Part shown: in pieces, positions 24,360 through 35,961 of the stretch | Layout: each line of letters begins with the position of its first letter | How positions within the stretch are numbered: position 1 is the stretch's first letter | Origin: Perkinsus olseni | Lineage: Eukaryota; Perkinsozoa; Perkinsida; Perkinsidae | Assembly (NCBI GenBank): GCA_013115135.1 | Contig: JABANP010000005.1 | Span: forward strand, 124,001 to 188,000 | DNA: 64,000 bases | Direction: 5' to 3' | The notes under the pieces: generated by a model | Told to the model about the DNA's origin: nothing | Seen by the model: the letters and a program-made list of their open reading frames with translations, nothing else | The model's database searches: none | Made by a program: the position numbers and the translations under genes

Positions 24360-25227
24360 CTGTCCCCGCAGCTACCCGAGTAGGGGCGATCCCGGTATCC
24401 AATTGCATCATCCGGTGCTTCTCAGGGAGTCGCCCCTGGTGACACCCGAGTTGTACAAGGGCTATGAGGCAACATCACCCATCGCACCGCTAGTGGATAT
24501 CGGTTCTGCACCGAGTAGCCCGAGGAAGGAATATGCCAAGGTCGTCCTGCGCCGCAATCTTCACGAGAAGGATGCCTCGTGCCGCAGGTTCTCATCTCCC
24601 GTATCCGCCAGTCCAGCATCTACATAGCATACTGCATTCTGTGCATGCTACTCTCTCTCATCACCATGGCATTCCTGACGAGGTACCGATAAGCGGGGTA
24701 ACCGGCTTTCCTTCTCATCCAGCGTGTTCAGGTTGGACTCGCCTTTTGTTCGGGAATCCAAGACGGAGAAGATCGGGCTCGGTTTCATCAGAGGTGGGCA
24801 TCATATCCTTCAGGCTGGCAGTATGAACCGACTTCTGCCTCGCAGGTCCTCCTGACCAGTGCTATCGCCAGCGAGTGTGCATTAGACATGTGGGCCCAAG
24901 GAGTGCGGGCCTATTTCATCAGCTTGTGGCATATATTCGATTTCGCCCTGGCGTTGACTTCTATTGCGTGCCTCGCAGCCGAGGCCGTTGCGGTCCGGTC
25001 TCTGCCTGAGAGGCCAGCCGCTATGCTCATCATGTTGAGGTGACGATCTCGCAGTAGCTGGATGCCTCCCTCATAGTTCTCTTAGGTACGGCATGATGGT
25101 AGCAAGAATCGTCAAGTTCGCCCACGATGCGTGCTCAGCGCAAATCCGAGTGCGTGTTGTTAGAGAGGCAGCGGTTGATTTTTCCAAGTTACCATCCGAT
25201 GATGATAACGACTCCATCTGGTCATGA
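24360..25227 (+). CDS. Stand-alone four-helix voltage-sensor-like membrane protein
   Basis: The first recognised exon starts after CCCCGCAG near 24372 and has an unstructured N-terminus rich in Pro/Ser. Then S1: SSIYIAYCILCMLLSLITMA (24610-24675). S2 and S3: TSAIASECALDMWAQGVRAY then FISLWHIFDFALALTSIACL (24855-24975). The YF...W.IFDF signature is typical of voltage-sensor S2-S3 with the conserved Asp. S4 follows after an intron as LRYGMMVARIVKFAHDA, with only Arg, Arg and Lys spaced at three-to-five residues. A charged tail (SKLPSDDDNDSIWS) ends at TGA 25227. No pore domain or phosphatase follows, so it resembles Hv1/TMEM266-type proteins. The start exon is uncertain; a possible upstream exon lies near 24273-24315. 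Confidence 0.55.
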
Positions 25228-25342
25228 CTCATGAGGCTTCTGCCATCGCCATGGTGTCTGTGAGATGCTGAGTTATTTACTAGACCCGAGTGTCGAGTTT
25301 GTTAGTCGACAACTGACTGGCTGGCCGGCACGGTGCCCGACC

Positions 25343-28075
25343 ATGCTTCAATGGAAGACATCATTCTTCCTCGCATTGAGTGTGCTCAGTGCCGGTAGCG
25401 ACGCGTGTAGTCGGGGCCACTGGAGCGAGTTCCTGAAAGCTGTAGAGGCTGAAGGCTCGCCCGAGCCAGGTGCTGACGGCGGGGAAACAAACTCTAGTCA
25501 TACTTCTGCTCAGTTGCTGTAGGGCAGTGGCTAACGGGTACATTACTAGCCGCGGAGCCTCTGCTCAGGAGACTCCTCGACGAGGTAGTGCTGCTAGGGG
25601 CCCCTGCATCAGAGCACCTTGGGGCAGGTCTATCTTAACAACAAGCCAGATAATGGGAGCCTCATGATCGAGGAGTGCCCGAGGGGGTTCGGCACGTTGT
25701 TCCTCATCCAGAAGTGAGACATCTTCATCAACCGTTACAGCGGCCTAGCTCAGCTTCCAGTATAGCGGAGCAGCTCACTAGCCCGGACACGGTCCAGCAT
25801 GCCCGAGGCATGGAGATTCTCTCCGGAGAGCTCAGGGAAACCTTTGGGTTCAGCGCAGAATTTGCAAAGGTTGCCAAGCTTACAAGGCCCTCGTCACTCC
25901 TTATTCCCCTGCTGATGTTAGGCCCACCTCTCCGAGACACTGCTCCGACAAGCATGGAATCTTCGCCGGGAGGCCTTCCGCGAACTCATCGATATCCACG
26001 TCTGGGACGAAGTCTCAGTCGTTGTCGATCCCGGTATCATCGAGCAAATATGTCCCGTGTTCGTTGCTGGATCGCCACCAGCTACACTGATGGCTTCCTT
26101 AGACCCGCTCGGGCTCTCTGTTAGTGACAGCTCGCGCTGTGAGTTCATCCTCGGCCCCTTGGACAACTGGCGACTCCTTCCGGGGGATCCGAGCTTGATG
26201 CGAGCTCGACTGGCCGAAGCTGCGTATCTTCTGCAGACTCGGCCCGACATTGGTGGCGTATCTTTGAGATCGAAGCTCCTAGACGAGTACACCAATAGTG
26301 AATATCTTGCAGCCCTACTCGATCCCGACGGTATGACTGAAGATGCGTCCCATGATTATCTTTTACTGCAGCTTGGGATGGCCCTAAGAGGTATCCCTGA
26401 GATACTCGCTGGTATCCGCGGTGGGCTGGTGGAGATCCCGGGGTTGAACCACAACGTCAGACCGACACCATGCGGCTTTGACCTCGCTTGCTCACAGTTG
26501 TCCGTTTGGAACTACACGGGTTATGCCCACATGGATGTATGGCTCCGACGACTCGATCAGCCACGTGAAGCGTCCTCTCTAATGGCAATCAGTCGGGGTA
26601 TCTTCCGCCATACTCACCTTGAGTCTGTAGATACGGTTCTACCGTACGAGTTTGATATCCCTGCACCTGACCGACTTGGGATTTTTGTCGCCCCGGTGGA
26701 CGTAGTGGTGCCCTGCCGGGAGATGTTCGGCTGGCTGCTGGTGGATGCCATACAGGAGCTTTCCCTGGCACTAGCGAGCTTCCGTCGCAGTAACCTGCAT
26801 CTTGTGCTTCCGGAGCTGATCCACGTCCATCAAGATAGTCGCTGGACGACAGAGGAACCCCTGGATGAGTGGCCACTCGAAGATGCAGTACAACAGGCAT
26901 GTCGCCTAACGAATACCGAAGAAAGGATTCCCTTCTCCGAAATCTTCGACCATACCTACTTCACCGAGACCACAGGTGTTCAGGTCATCGACTGGGGTGC
27001 TTGGAAGATAAAGTCGCTCGATTGGTTGGTTATGTTGCGGGAGTTGCCATTGCCCGGAGGCTACACTGAGGGGGTATTCCAGGCAACTGGTCCCCATATA
27101 CCTTGCCGGAACGCCACAGACGTGAACCGCGTGGCCATCCTTTTCGGCAGGCCTGTACTCATCAAGAATACTCTCTGCGTCGCTTCCACAACGAACGCCT
27201 CATGGGACCCGCAAGCCTATCGCGCTGGCCTCGAGGATATTTTATCGGATCACACAGGCGCCACTATCAATATAGGTTTCTACTTCTACTATTGGCTCGG
27301 TGGGGAGCGCAGTCGCATGACGATGTCGAGTGCCAGGGTCACCACAAGCATGGTGATGTCTAGCCTTTGGAGGAGTATACGCTTCAGTAATCTCAGATAT
27401 CACTCAACTATTTTTACGGTTTCGTTGCTGCTTTCGCTCTTCAGGCCCGGCTGTTCAGCAAGTGACCGACACCATGTACCCAGACGATGAATATATCGCA
27501 GTGCACTGGCGTTGGAGGGCGTCCGGGAAGATTCTCAAGTGGCCTAAGACGGCTGAGCGATTGATCCCAACTTGGGTTAGTACGGACAAGAGAAGGTGAG
27601 TACTGTGAAGGAGATATTTCAGTGCAATAGAGGTCTCAGGCAGTTTCATTTCGCCCAACCACAGTCGTTCGCCCGCCTGGTCTTCAACGCTTTACCTTCC
27701 CCCGTTCGTTGCTATAACAAGTTCTTCCTGATGACAAATCTCCGACAGAATTCATCTCAGCTTGTCCAGTTCGAGGATGAATTGACTGCCATGCGGAGAG
27801 AGCAATGCCTTCCTTCAAGCGGAGCACTCAATATTATCGTAGGGAGCAGCCCTTCTGAGGAGACCCTATCTAATATCGGACGGGCAAAATCCCTAGTCCT
27901 CGAGATGGCAGTAGCGGCTAAAGCGCGGCACTTCGTCGGATTTGCTGACGGATGGATCGCCGGAACGGCCAGCGTTCTCACTTTGATCGTCTCACAAATG
28001 CGTATACATCAATATCATCGCGGTTTCGATTCAACTACATTCGCGTTTGACGGCGGTAACGAGTACCTCCCATGA
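25343..28075 (+). CDS. GDP-fucose protein O-fucosyltransferase-like (secretory)
   Basis: The start ATG 25343 gives a classic signal peptide (MLQWKTSFFLALSVLSAG). After several short exons, a long exon reaches about 27350 and carries RSNLHLVLPELIHVHQ and ERIPFSEIFDHTYF. These parallel the LVLPPW and IPWSEFFD blocks of POFUT enzymes (GT65/GT68). A 96-base intron (about 27350-27445) leads to MYPDDEYIAVHWRW, the position of the family YxAVHLRR motif, here with HWRW. The C-terminal exon has RHFVGFADGWIAGTASVLTL, resembling the final FIG...S.FS.. block. The stop is TGA 28073-28075. It would act in the ER or Golgi. An N-terminal extension before the transferase (about 25400-25900) is not recognised. 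Family identity is by weak motifs only; the active-site Arg variant may alter activity. Confidence 0.55.
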
Positions 28076-28295
28076 AAACTTGTCCAGTGTTTCATCAGTT
28101 GTGACAGGAAGTTTGAGTTCGGACTGAACAGTGGCTATTCTCTCGTGCTAAAGCATGCCCCCAACATGGGATATCAGCAATATGTCGGAAGTTCCGAACT
28201 CCCCGAAAGTTCCTTAGATCTCTAGTCACTAGCTGCAACACAACACTGAACTCCGGAACATATCTCGAACCGAGAAAACGCTTGAACTGAGTGAA

Positions 28296-30229
28296 TCATA
28301 GGGGATGTGCAGGCGGCAGGCCGCTCGTTTTCGCGTGTAGGAAAGGACTGCCATACTCCTCAGACTCGATAATGGGAGCTGTTGAAATCCCTGCGGAGTT
28401 AGTCGCCGGTAGCTTATCGAATTTATAGTCCTGTGGATTGGGCTGTGCACTCCAAACCTTCGATAACTGTCTCTTGGACCATCTAGTATCCATTTCCTGA
28501 AAACCAGTCCCATCAAGGAAGACCAGGGTGGAGCGCCGCTAGCTCCTACAGTCTGAACCTTTTCCACTGGTCGGAAGTAACCCTCAGGAACTGGCTCGAG
28601 GTATAAGTCACCGATATCCATACCTGCGAGACGGCATGCGGAGTACCGCGACACTCGCAGAAAAGATACCTGCGAACCAGGGATGGTTCATGACCTCTTC
28701 AATGCTGGGGCGGAGTTCCGGATTCGGATTCAACAATTTTTGATCAAGTCCTGAAAATAACAGAACGGAGATAACCAAACACGGGGTGGAGCTGAGGCAA
28801 GGAAGCTCACCTGAGCATCAGAGCTCAGGCCGGCGAGCCTCTCATCACTGCCGGCGTCCGCACCTTCGAAGTGTACAATCCTGAAAAGGGGCTAATCCGT
28901 CCAGTAACTTCGCACTCCGAACCTACTTGTCCTCCATTTCCTCATCAGCTGCTGCATCGGCCCACTCAGGTGGCCTGCCGGTCAACAGCTGGTACATCAC
29001 AACGCCGTAAGCCCACAAGTCAGATGCAACGCTAGGGTACTGTCCTCGGAGCAGCTCAGGAGCCATGTAAATCTGAAACGGAGACCGTCCCATCCTGCCT
29101 AGCGGCCACCAATACAACACAGCGGAGTACTTACAGTGGTTCCCTCCATTTTTGTTGGATCCAACTCACTCTCGTCGAAGTGGTCGGCCTCCGCTTCGAC
29201 ACTGCCGTTATTAGAACTGAATGGAAGCATCCACGATAATAACTCTTCAGCGACGGAATGCTTGTCACCCTTCATATTTCCAGTCTCCACTGCGGAGCTC
29301 TTGAACTGCGTGACGGCTCTTCTCAACCTCCTTCTCAGCTTCAGCCGTGTACGGCCTCGCACCACCAAAATCTGTCAGCTTCATGTGCCTTGTGGATGTG
29401 ATGACTATGTTCTCTGGCTTCAAGTCAACGTAACTGAGGACGTCCCGCTAACAGACTTCCACGACCCCAACTTCTCCTACACGAAACCCTGCTGGTGGAT
29501 GCTGTCGAGAGCCGCGAGGACTTCCCCTAACGCTCTTTTGGCCTCGCCCTCGCTAAGTCCCGACGGATGGGCCTGCAGGTAATCAAACCTGATAGGAAGG
29601 CTATGGAGGTGACCATGACTACTAAGACGCGGCCTACATGTCACCATTGGCAGCATACTCCAGCACTAGGTAGCACTCGCTATGGTACATAAAGGCAGAC
29701 ACCAGACGGGTTATACCTGAGGGAGGCCATTCGATCTTTTCTCTTTAATAACAAGAGAGCCACTACGTACCCGGATGGGGCATAAGCCGCAGGATGGCAA
29801 TCTCTCGGGATATGTTCTGACTATACTTGGCGAGTACATCAGGATGAATTACCTGACCGAAGGCTGTTACTACTGGGGACAAACATCAGAAGCTACCTTA
29901 ACAGCATACTCGGGCCACTCGGAGCGAGCCTTGCCCTTCTGTGTGACGAGATACAGTAAAACCGTGGAAAAAGCTCCCTTCCTAAATCGCAAAAAATGGT
30001 TAATCCGAAGAGGGCATATGAGCGGCATACCCTATTTCGCGAGCTCGGACCATCTGGTGGAACTTGAGGTTGGTGAGAATGGTCGGACTCGGCGCTGTGA
30101 GAGCTTCTTCCCACACCTGGTTCAACAGTACGCATCGCTCCGCCTCCCGTAGCCACCATACCTTTTCCTTGTGAGGGCCTTCGTGAGGAGTACAGTTTTC
30201 GCAGAAGCGATGGATGACCGTCAAAGGGT
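28296..30229 (-). CDS. Serine/threonine protein kinase (PDK1/AGC-like), apparently C-terminal part of a B56 fusion
   Basis: Kinase subdomains in order on the minus strand. Gly-loop [15 protein letters not shown], formed across an intron at about 29988-30040. Lysine in PEYAVKV. Hinge [13 protein letters not shown] (about 29650-29690). Catalytic loop [11 protein letters not shown] (about 29410-29430, spanning an intron), where the usual His-Arg is Tyr-Val but Asp, Lys and Asn remain. Magnesium loop [13 protein letters not shown] motif [20 protein letters not shown]. Sub-[22 protein letters not shown] (about 28690-28740). The tail ends at 28296 after [15 protein letters not shown]. An exon inserted between DFG and APE (about 29150-29300) is Glu/Asp-rich, so the activation segment is unusually long. 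The KGAFSTV loop suggests PDK1-like, but no PH domain is visible. No separate start is obvious: an ATG at HQMVRAREI would begin just before the Gly loop. Confidence 0.7.
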
Positions 30230-30244
30230 CTGACGATGACACAA

Positions 30245-32240
30245 TCAGAATGGAAATTCAATGCGACCACCGTCAGGGGAGAAGGACCTACCGCTGTTGT
30301 CATCGATGGCATCATCATTCTTTGGAGGAGCCCTAGCTTTGGGTTCAGGTGCCCAGGGCGCTATCCCAGTGATAGTGACAGGAGGCTGGGCACCGCTGCC
30401 ACGCGAACGACCGATCGAAGACATCTCGGCGAGACTTGGGGGCTTCGGTACAGCGGGAGGCACGGGTACTGATCAAGTGTGGATGAAGGGGGACGTGTCG
30501 CGTGGCAAGCTCACCCCGCTTGGCATTCAGCTTCGCCTCTATAGCCTTCCTCGTTGCCTCGTCTTTCTCACTCTTTCGTTTGGCGTCGCGTGCTGCTTCG
30601 ACGCTGACAGTCGCTGCCTTCTTGAATGCTGCTGGATTCGCCTTCTCCAAGTCAGCAAGTACGTTGGCTATCATCTTATTGACCTGATACCAGCACCCAT
30701 AAGGCAACAAACCATCGTCAAGCGTGGGCGCGATTACCGTGGGGTTCCAATGCATATGGCCTCCGTTGAACAAGAGAGGCACCATTGTCGACACCCAGTC
30801 GTCGGAAACAACCAAATCCTCGCTAAAATGGTTGTCACGCCAAAGCGACAAGACTGACTCAGCTAGCTGACTATTTGGGCTCTGAAGAAGACCACGCATG
30901 AAGCGTCGACTGGCGGGATGCTGGATGCGCTCACCCTAACACGATTCTTCACCACGGTGCGCAGCTTCTTTTCAACCTTCTTAAAATTATCGACACTGAC
31001 TCCTTGCAAGAGGCGCGCTATCTCCGCAAGGATGAGGAGTTCCTTAGCACTGTTGCCCTGACATGAGAATGTTTGGGTGGCGAGTCGTGAGTCATAGACG
31101 ATTCCAACCGACCAATGAGTCAGGAGCATGAGAGAACTCACATGAGCCGGCGGAGGGAGTGCAGTAATGACGCCGTCCATAACCTGCGGGAACAGGTCGG
31201 GCTTCTTCTCGAGGAAGATAACAACACACTGGGTGATCTCACGATGATACCTACTCCGAAAAGCGATGACTCAAGGCTAGCTACCAGCCTTGTACCCCTA
31301 CCCTTTGATAAGAGGAGTTTGCCGGTCCCACGAGAAGAAGCCATTGGGCATGTGAAGAGGTAGTAGTATGTTATACAGAAGGCCGAGATCAGCAGAGTTC
31401 AATGGTGTTTGGAAGCCTCCAATGATCTGAGAGAGTATAGGCCAATAGCAATGCCGGGAGTTCGGGTGGATGTAGTGTGCTTACGCGAGCCATGAGGGAC
31501 ACCAGAGGTTTGATATCGGCGTTCCTCTGGGGGCACTGAGCGAAGGCGACGAGAGCCTCACCAACCAGCAGTCGTAGTTGAGGACGGAGGGATGGGCACC
31601 TGATGGGAGGTGGCCTATGCATGTGAAGCGAGCAAGCATGGTAGAGTGCACTCACTTCTCATATACCCGATGCAAGAGCGACTCGACGAACCAAGCATCG
31701 CCACTGTGTACGGGTATCGGGTTGGCCTAGTATATTGAAGGTGCATTCCGAGCGAAAAACGTAGTGCGGTGTCGTCACCTTTCGAGTGTCCATATCGACT
31801 GTAGCGACGAGCATGCATTCTCTGGACTCTGTGCTCTCAGCGCCACCGCACCGTTTGACCAGTGGCAGGAGCACTCTGTTATCAAGCTGCTGAGCCAGGG
31901 AACCATAATCGAACTCCGGAAGGTCGAGTATCGCCACGACTGATGCTCTGCAATACCGAGCGGGAACGAGGTCCAGGTACCTCGAGGGCTCCGTCGTCGA
32001 CAACAACTGACTCATCAGATTCCGCAAGCTCCTGAGAACAAACCGATCGTCGTGAGTACCGGCAATGTTGAGCACCCACTCGTAAAACTTCTCATCGAAG
32101 GTTTCATCTCGTATCTCGCCAGACATGACAAAGGCATAGAGTTCCTTGGCCGCATCTGCAGAGGACATGGCAGCCTCCATGAGAGATGATGCCCGGCTCC
32201 TCGCGAGAGGGGTCGCTGGTGATGATAATGATGATGACAT
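30245..32240 (-). CDS. PPP2R5: PP2A B56 (B') regulatory subunit
   Basis: B56 subunits are HEAT-like repeats that select substrates for protein phosphatase 2A. The start ATG 32240 gives MSSSLSSPATPLARSRASSL, and the first long exon holds helical repeats (FYEWVLNIAGTHDDRFVLRS). Recognisable family blocks are LLYNILLPLHMPNGFF, REITQCVVIFLEKKPDLFP, GNSAKELLILAEIARLLQGV (family SPKEVMFLNELEEIL) and QLAESVLSLWRDNHF (family QVAERALYYWNNEYI). There is also HMHWNPTVIAP, the counterpart of the THWNKTI block (about 30755). A Lys/Glu-rich helix and a Pro-rich tail (APWAPEPKARAPPKNDD) follow. The unspliced frame stops at 30245. However, a GTAGGTCC donor at 30291 and a CAG acceptor at 30230 give a 62-base intron, typical for this genome, that continues in frame into the kinase exons. 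Confidence 0.8.
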
Positions 32241-32370
32241 AAACTAAACGAGGATTAAAACTGACCGTTCGAATTGGCGCTCTCGAGGTTTTGTACAAGT
32301 TTCGACGAACTCAACCAAACGCCTGTGAATCGGCTGACAACGTTTTACTAGCTTTCATGTCCTATGGTCG

Positions 32371-34448
32371 CTACGAAGAGGGCATCGGAAGAGTAGTCAT
32401 CAGCTCAGCTGACTGCCTGTGCAGGTCCCGCATGCCCTGCAATACCTGGTACATTGCAGAGCCTCGATGGACACCTACGGGCTTCCCTTTCCCACCTTGC
32501 TTGTCTCCCCTAAGGTCTTTTGTGCTGAATCCAGCTTCATTTGTAGTGACCTGATCTCCTCCTGCTTCTTAGCACTTATCGTTGCATGCTCTGAGGTAGC
32601 GATACGTAGGTGGGTAGGAGACAGCCACGGAGCCTAACCCTGTTGACTCTGCTCTAGTTCATGTTGGACAGCCTCTCCGGCACGCCTCGTCTCTGCGAGG
32701 ACCGTGCTCATAGTCGACAGCTTGGCTTCGACAACCTGGATACATGCGGTAGTGGGAACAGCATGACGATGATGCGTGCTGCTATACTTCCTTCTCCCTC
32801 TCTAACCGAGAGGCCTTCCTCAGCTCATTCTCCGCCTTCTGAGTCGACTCCTTCGCCTCTGCCTCAAGTATTACCATACTCTCCCGCATAGAGTTCACTC
32901 TGAAGATAGAATTCACACGATACGATCTTGGGGACAATTGAATGAGGTGTCCCATGGTGATGAGGATGGCCAGTTCACCTTCATCATAACAAAGGCGGTT
33001 GTCCCAAGAAGTACTACACCCGAGTCAAATTTGAAGGCATCCACGAACCCGAGTGACGGGCATGGCGAGCGCAGCATAGATGACGGCGGCGACAGAAATC
33101 GCTCAATACTGGTCAATCGTTACGACTCGATCACGGGCCAAGATTTCAGCATGACTCTTGTCGTTACTACTTTTCATGAGCTGCCCTCAACTCCTTCTCT
33201 CTGGACTCTCCTCTCTGCTCAGCCACAGACAGCTTTGACTCCGCCTCCCGTAGGCTGCCCTCCAGCTCCGATGACCGAGTCAGTAGATGCTAACAGCTGG
33301 TTGCCAACCCATGATGACTACCATGACTACGTACCAGTTTCTCCGCAGCGAAGGTCTCTTTAGCCTGCTCTAGCTCCCGGCGGACGACATCACGCTTGGA
33401 CCTCTCAGATGAGAGGGTATTCTCGAACTCTATTTCCCTTCGCTTCCGGCATGCCTCCGCCTCCTCTACCGAGGCTTTCTACACGAACAGCCACGCCTTT
33501 GCATGCTGCGAGAGCCGACACCCTTACCAGGGCCTGCACTTGGCGGTGAGAGTCTTCTAGAGCAGCATCCTTATCGTGGATCGACTGCCTTTCACGGCCG
33601 AGCTCGGCCTTTAGTTGGGACAAACTCATCACCCAAGCGTCTTCTCGCGTCCGCCAACTGAGGCGACTGAGCTCGCGACTACCCTGCTCATCTTGGTGGT
33701 CACTTCCGCCGCCCTCTCCATGAGCTGCTGATGCTTATCAGCCAGTTCCCTATCCAGCTGCTCCCTCTGAACACCAAGGCACTCAGGCTGTTACGACAGT
33801 GGTGCGCTCCCTGTACTGCGTGTTGGTGCTTTTGCTTCTCCGTCTCTGCCGTTCTGAGATCCTTCCGGGCTGATTCCAACTCCTTCATCAGCTCGCCGCA
33901 CCTACGCCGTACTGCCATCCGTTGGACCATGCGTTGGTTTTAATACCGATCCTTAGAGTTAGTAAGCTCCTTCTGTAGGCCTGTCAGCTGGCCTTTGATA
34001 GCCTCCAGCTCTCCCTCATACCGCGTTGATGCTTCCCGAGAGCTGCACCAGCTATAATGGCAGACCACTGAGGACAGACCTACCCGCTTGTCAGTCGTGG
34101 CCACTTGTCGACTCAACTGCTCCGCGTGGTGCTCGCTCCTGAGACCACGCCTAGCGACCTGCTACTACTGCTAGGGACCCAGCTACATCTCATGTATCCG
34201 CTTATCTCGATCTGCCACGCCGCGTCGCAGAGCATCTAGCTCCTCTTGCAGATGATGCACCTGTCAGGTTGTGAACTCTGAGCCCTGCCGGAGGTTGATC
34301 GTACCTCGGACTGATGAGACTCCTCAGCCCGCACTAGCTGCTCTTGTGCCACGCAAGATACGCAACGACACCCGCTAGCTACGGCCGGGGCAGGAGACAA
34401 ATCTGACGCGAGGGAGCTAAGGACGATGAGCTGGGGGTCCGAGTCCAC
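32371..34448 (-). CDS. Long coiled-coil protein
   Basis: The start ATG 34448 gives MDSDPQLIVLSSLASDLSPA. Then a dozen or more exons of nearly pure heptad coiled coil. Examples: VHHLQEELDALRRGVADRDK (34200-34270), STRYEGELEAIKGQLTGLQK (33970-34040), CGELMKELESARKDLRTAET (33830-33900), QLDRELADKHQQLMERAAEV (33690-33760), LKAELGRERQSIHDKDAALE (33560-33630). Further down are SKRDVVRRELEQAKETF (33350-33400) and STQKAENELRKASRLEREKE (32800-32860). The stop is TAG 32371-32373 after SAELMTTLPMPSS. It lies 130 bases downstream of nothing but the next gene's start (B56 at 32240, same strand). Coiled coils do not reveal function; golgin, centrosomal and myosin-tail-like proteins are all possible. No motor or other domain is seen. 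Confidence 0.6.
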
Positions 34449-34871
34449 AGACGGTCGTGGACAGGAGAGGGCAGCGCATTTGCAGTGAAGCCATCATTTT
34501 CCAGAGCGAGTATCCCGTTAAACCGTCCATCTCATACTACCATCCCCATGCTGTCTCGTACGGAAGGGGCTTCCATCATCACTGCGTTCACTTCTGTCCA
34601 GTAGAATGGATCTCTTACTCGGAGACATATCGGTTATGCTAGCAGCAGCAACGGCAGCTGGTAATGATAAGGCCATAGTCTTGGAGATCAACGATGGATT
34701 ACCATCGGATTTACGGCATACGTTAAGGCAGGCACCTTGGCAAAAGGGAGGACCGATGCGCAAGAGGGTCGATCCCCAAGCAAAATGACGCCTAGCCACG
34801 TGCCGCATCCTCTCATAGCCCGCACAGGTGCAGGAGTACTCGGAGCAAACCACAAAGCAGTCCCCCGGCTA
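34449..34871. other. Intergenic, about 420 bases
   Basis: Small frames occur on both strands (for example 34606-34788 plus), but none joins convincingly to neighbours. This probably holds the promoter of the coiled-coil gene and the 3' end of the LRR gene. Confidence 0.4.
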
Positions 34872-35724
34872 TTATCTACTTGTCATCCCCTCATTCCTCT
34901 CAGTAACCCTCGTTATAGCCTGCTGTATCGCGAAGGGGATGGCTGTGGTCGAAACAACAGTTGGCTCTACATGACCCGAACACGATACTACAGTTGCCTG
35001 TCAGCTTCACACTGGTGATGGTATGGCAGCCCGAATGCTCGAGTGCAACTGCTAAGACCTCCCCTCCACTCGGACCCAAAGCATTGTGGGAGAGATTCAA
35101 TTGACGCAGACTGACAAGAGCGGCAGGATTGGTGTCATAAGCTAGAGGTGTCAGATACCTGCGCGAATGAGTGAGGAGAGTGGAGGCGATCGCCTGAGCA
35201 CCAGCTGAGGGGATCTGGCACTCTTGCATAGACAAGATATTCAGATCTGGCGCCACGCTCAGCGATGAGAGTAGGCTCTCGAAACCTGACCAGGGCGAGC
35301 GAATGGCAAAGCCGCAGTGAAGGACTGAGGGTAGTACAGTGGGCAGAGGCCTCCCCTAGAGGGTTCCAATCCAAGATGAGCTCCCTTATATGCCGCAAAG
35401 GTGGGCTACTTCGTATCGCGTTACTAAGATCTATGAGCCCCTCTGAATGGATGTTATTACCGGCTAGGTTGAGGGAGTGTATCAGTACCTAGACGGGATG
35501 AATACTGCTGGGCTGTTGCCGCCAAGGGCACCCACCTGATCATCCCCTACAAGCCTGAGTGCTTCGCAGAGGGCCCTGCAGCCCTTCGTGCCGATATACC
35601 GATCCGAGAGATCAACAGATACGGACGGCATACTCCCATCGCTTGGAGTGCCCGCGGACGAGACTAGCTCTTCAACGTGCCTCTTAACTTGACTCTCGAG
35701 CATTCGATAGGAGGAACTTAACAC
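34872..35724 (-). CDS. Leucine-rich-repeat (RNI/NLR-type) protein
   Basis: The start ATG 35724 gives MLSSSYRMLESQVKRHVEEL, then repeats of the ribonuclease-inhibitor type. These are SVDLSDRYIGTKGCRALCEA, IHSLNLAGNNIHSEGLIDLS, RHIRELILDWNPLGEA, LNILSMQECQIPSAGAQAIA and LRQLNLSHNALGPSGGEVLA. Each has LxxLxLxxNxL...G...L spacing. Introns of about 40-60 bases separate the repeats. The tail IPFAIQQAITRVTERNEG ends at TAA 34872-34874. About five repeats, so a short protein-interaction domain without NACHT or kinase. The binding partner cannot be inferred. Confidence 0.65.
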
Positions 35725-35961
35725 GTCACTTCCTTAACCTGTTCTGTATCTGCCGCGCTTCAACTCTCAGATACTCTCAGATTGACCTGACTCCTATCGC
35801 CCACTAGGCACTACTCCTAACATCTCCCCAACTCCATCAGCTCAAGTCCCTTCTATGGCCAATTAGAAACTTCGAGTAGGGCGTCACGACAAATCACGGG
35901 GTATGGATGAAAAGGGTCCGATTCAGCTTACTATTATAGTACTACTACTAATACCATCACG

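Noticed and set aside
29136..29582. 148-codon plus-strand frame
   Set aside because: It is antisense to kinase exons containing the DFG region and acidic insert.
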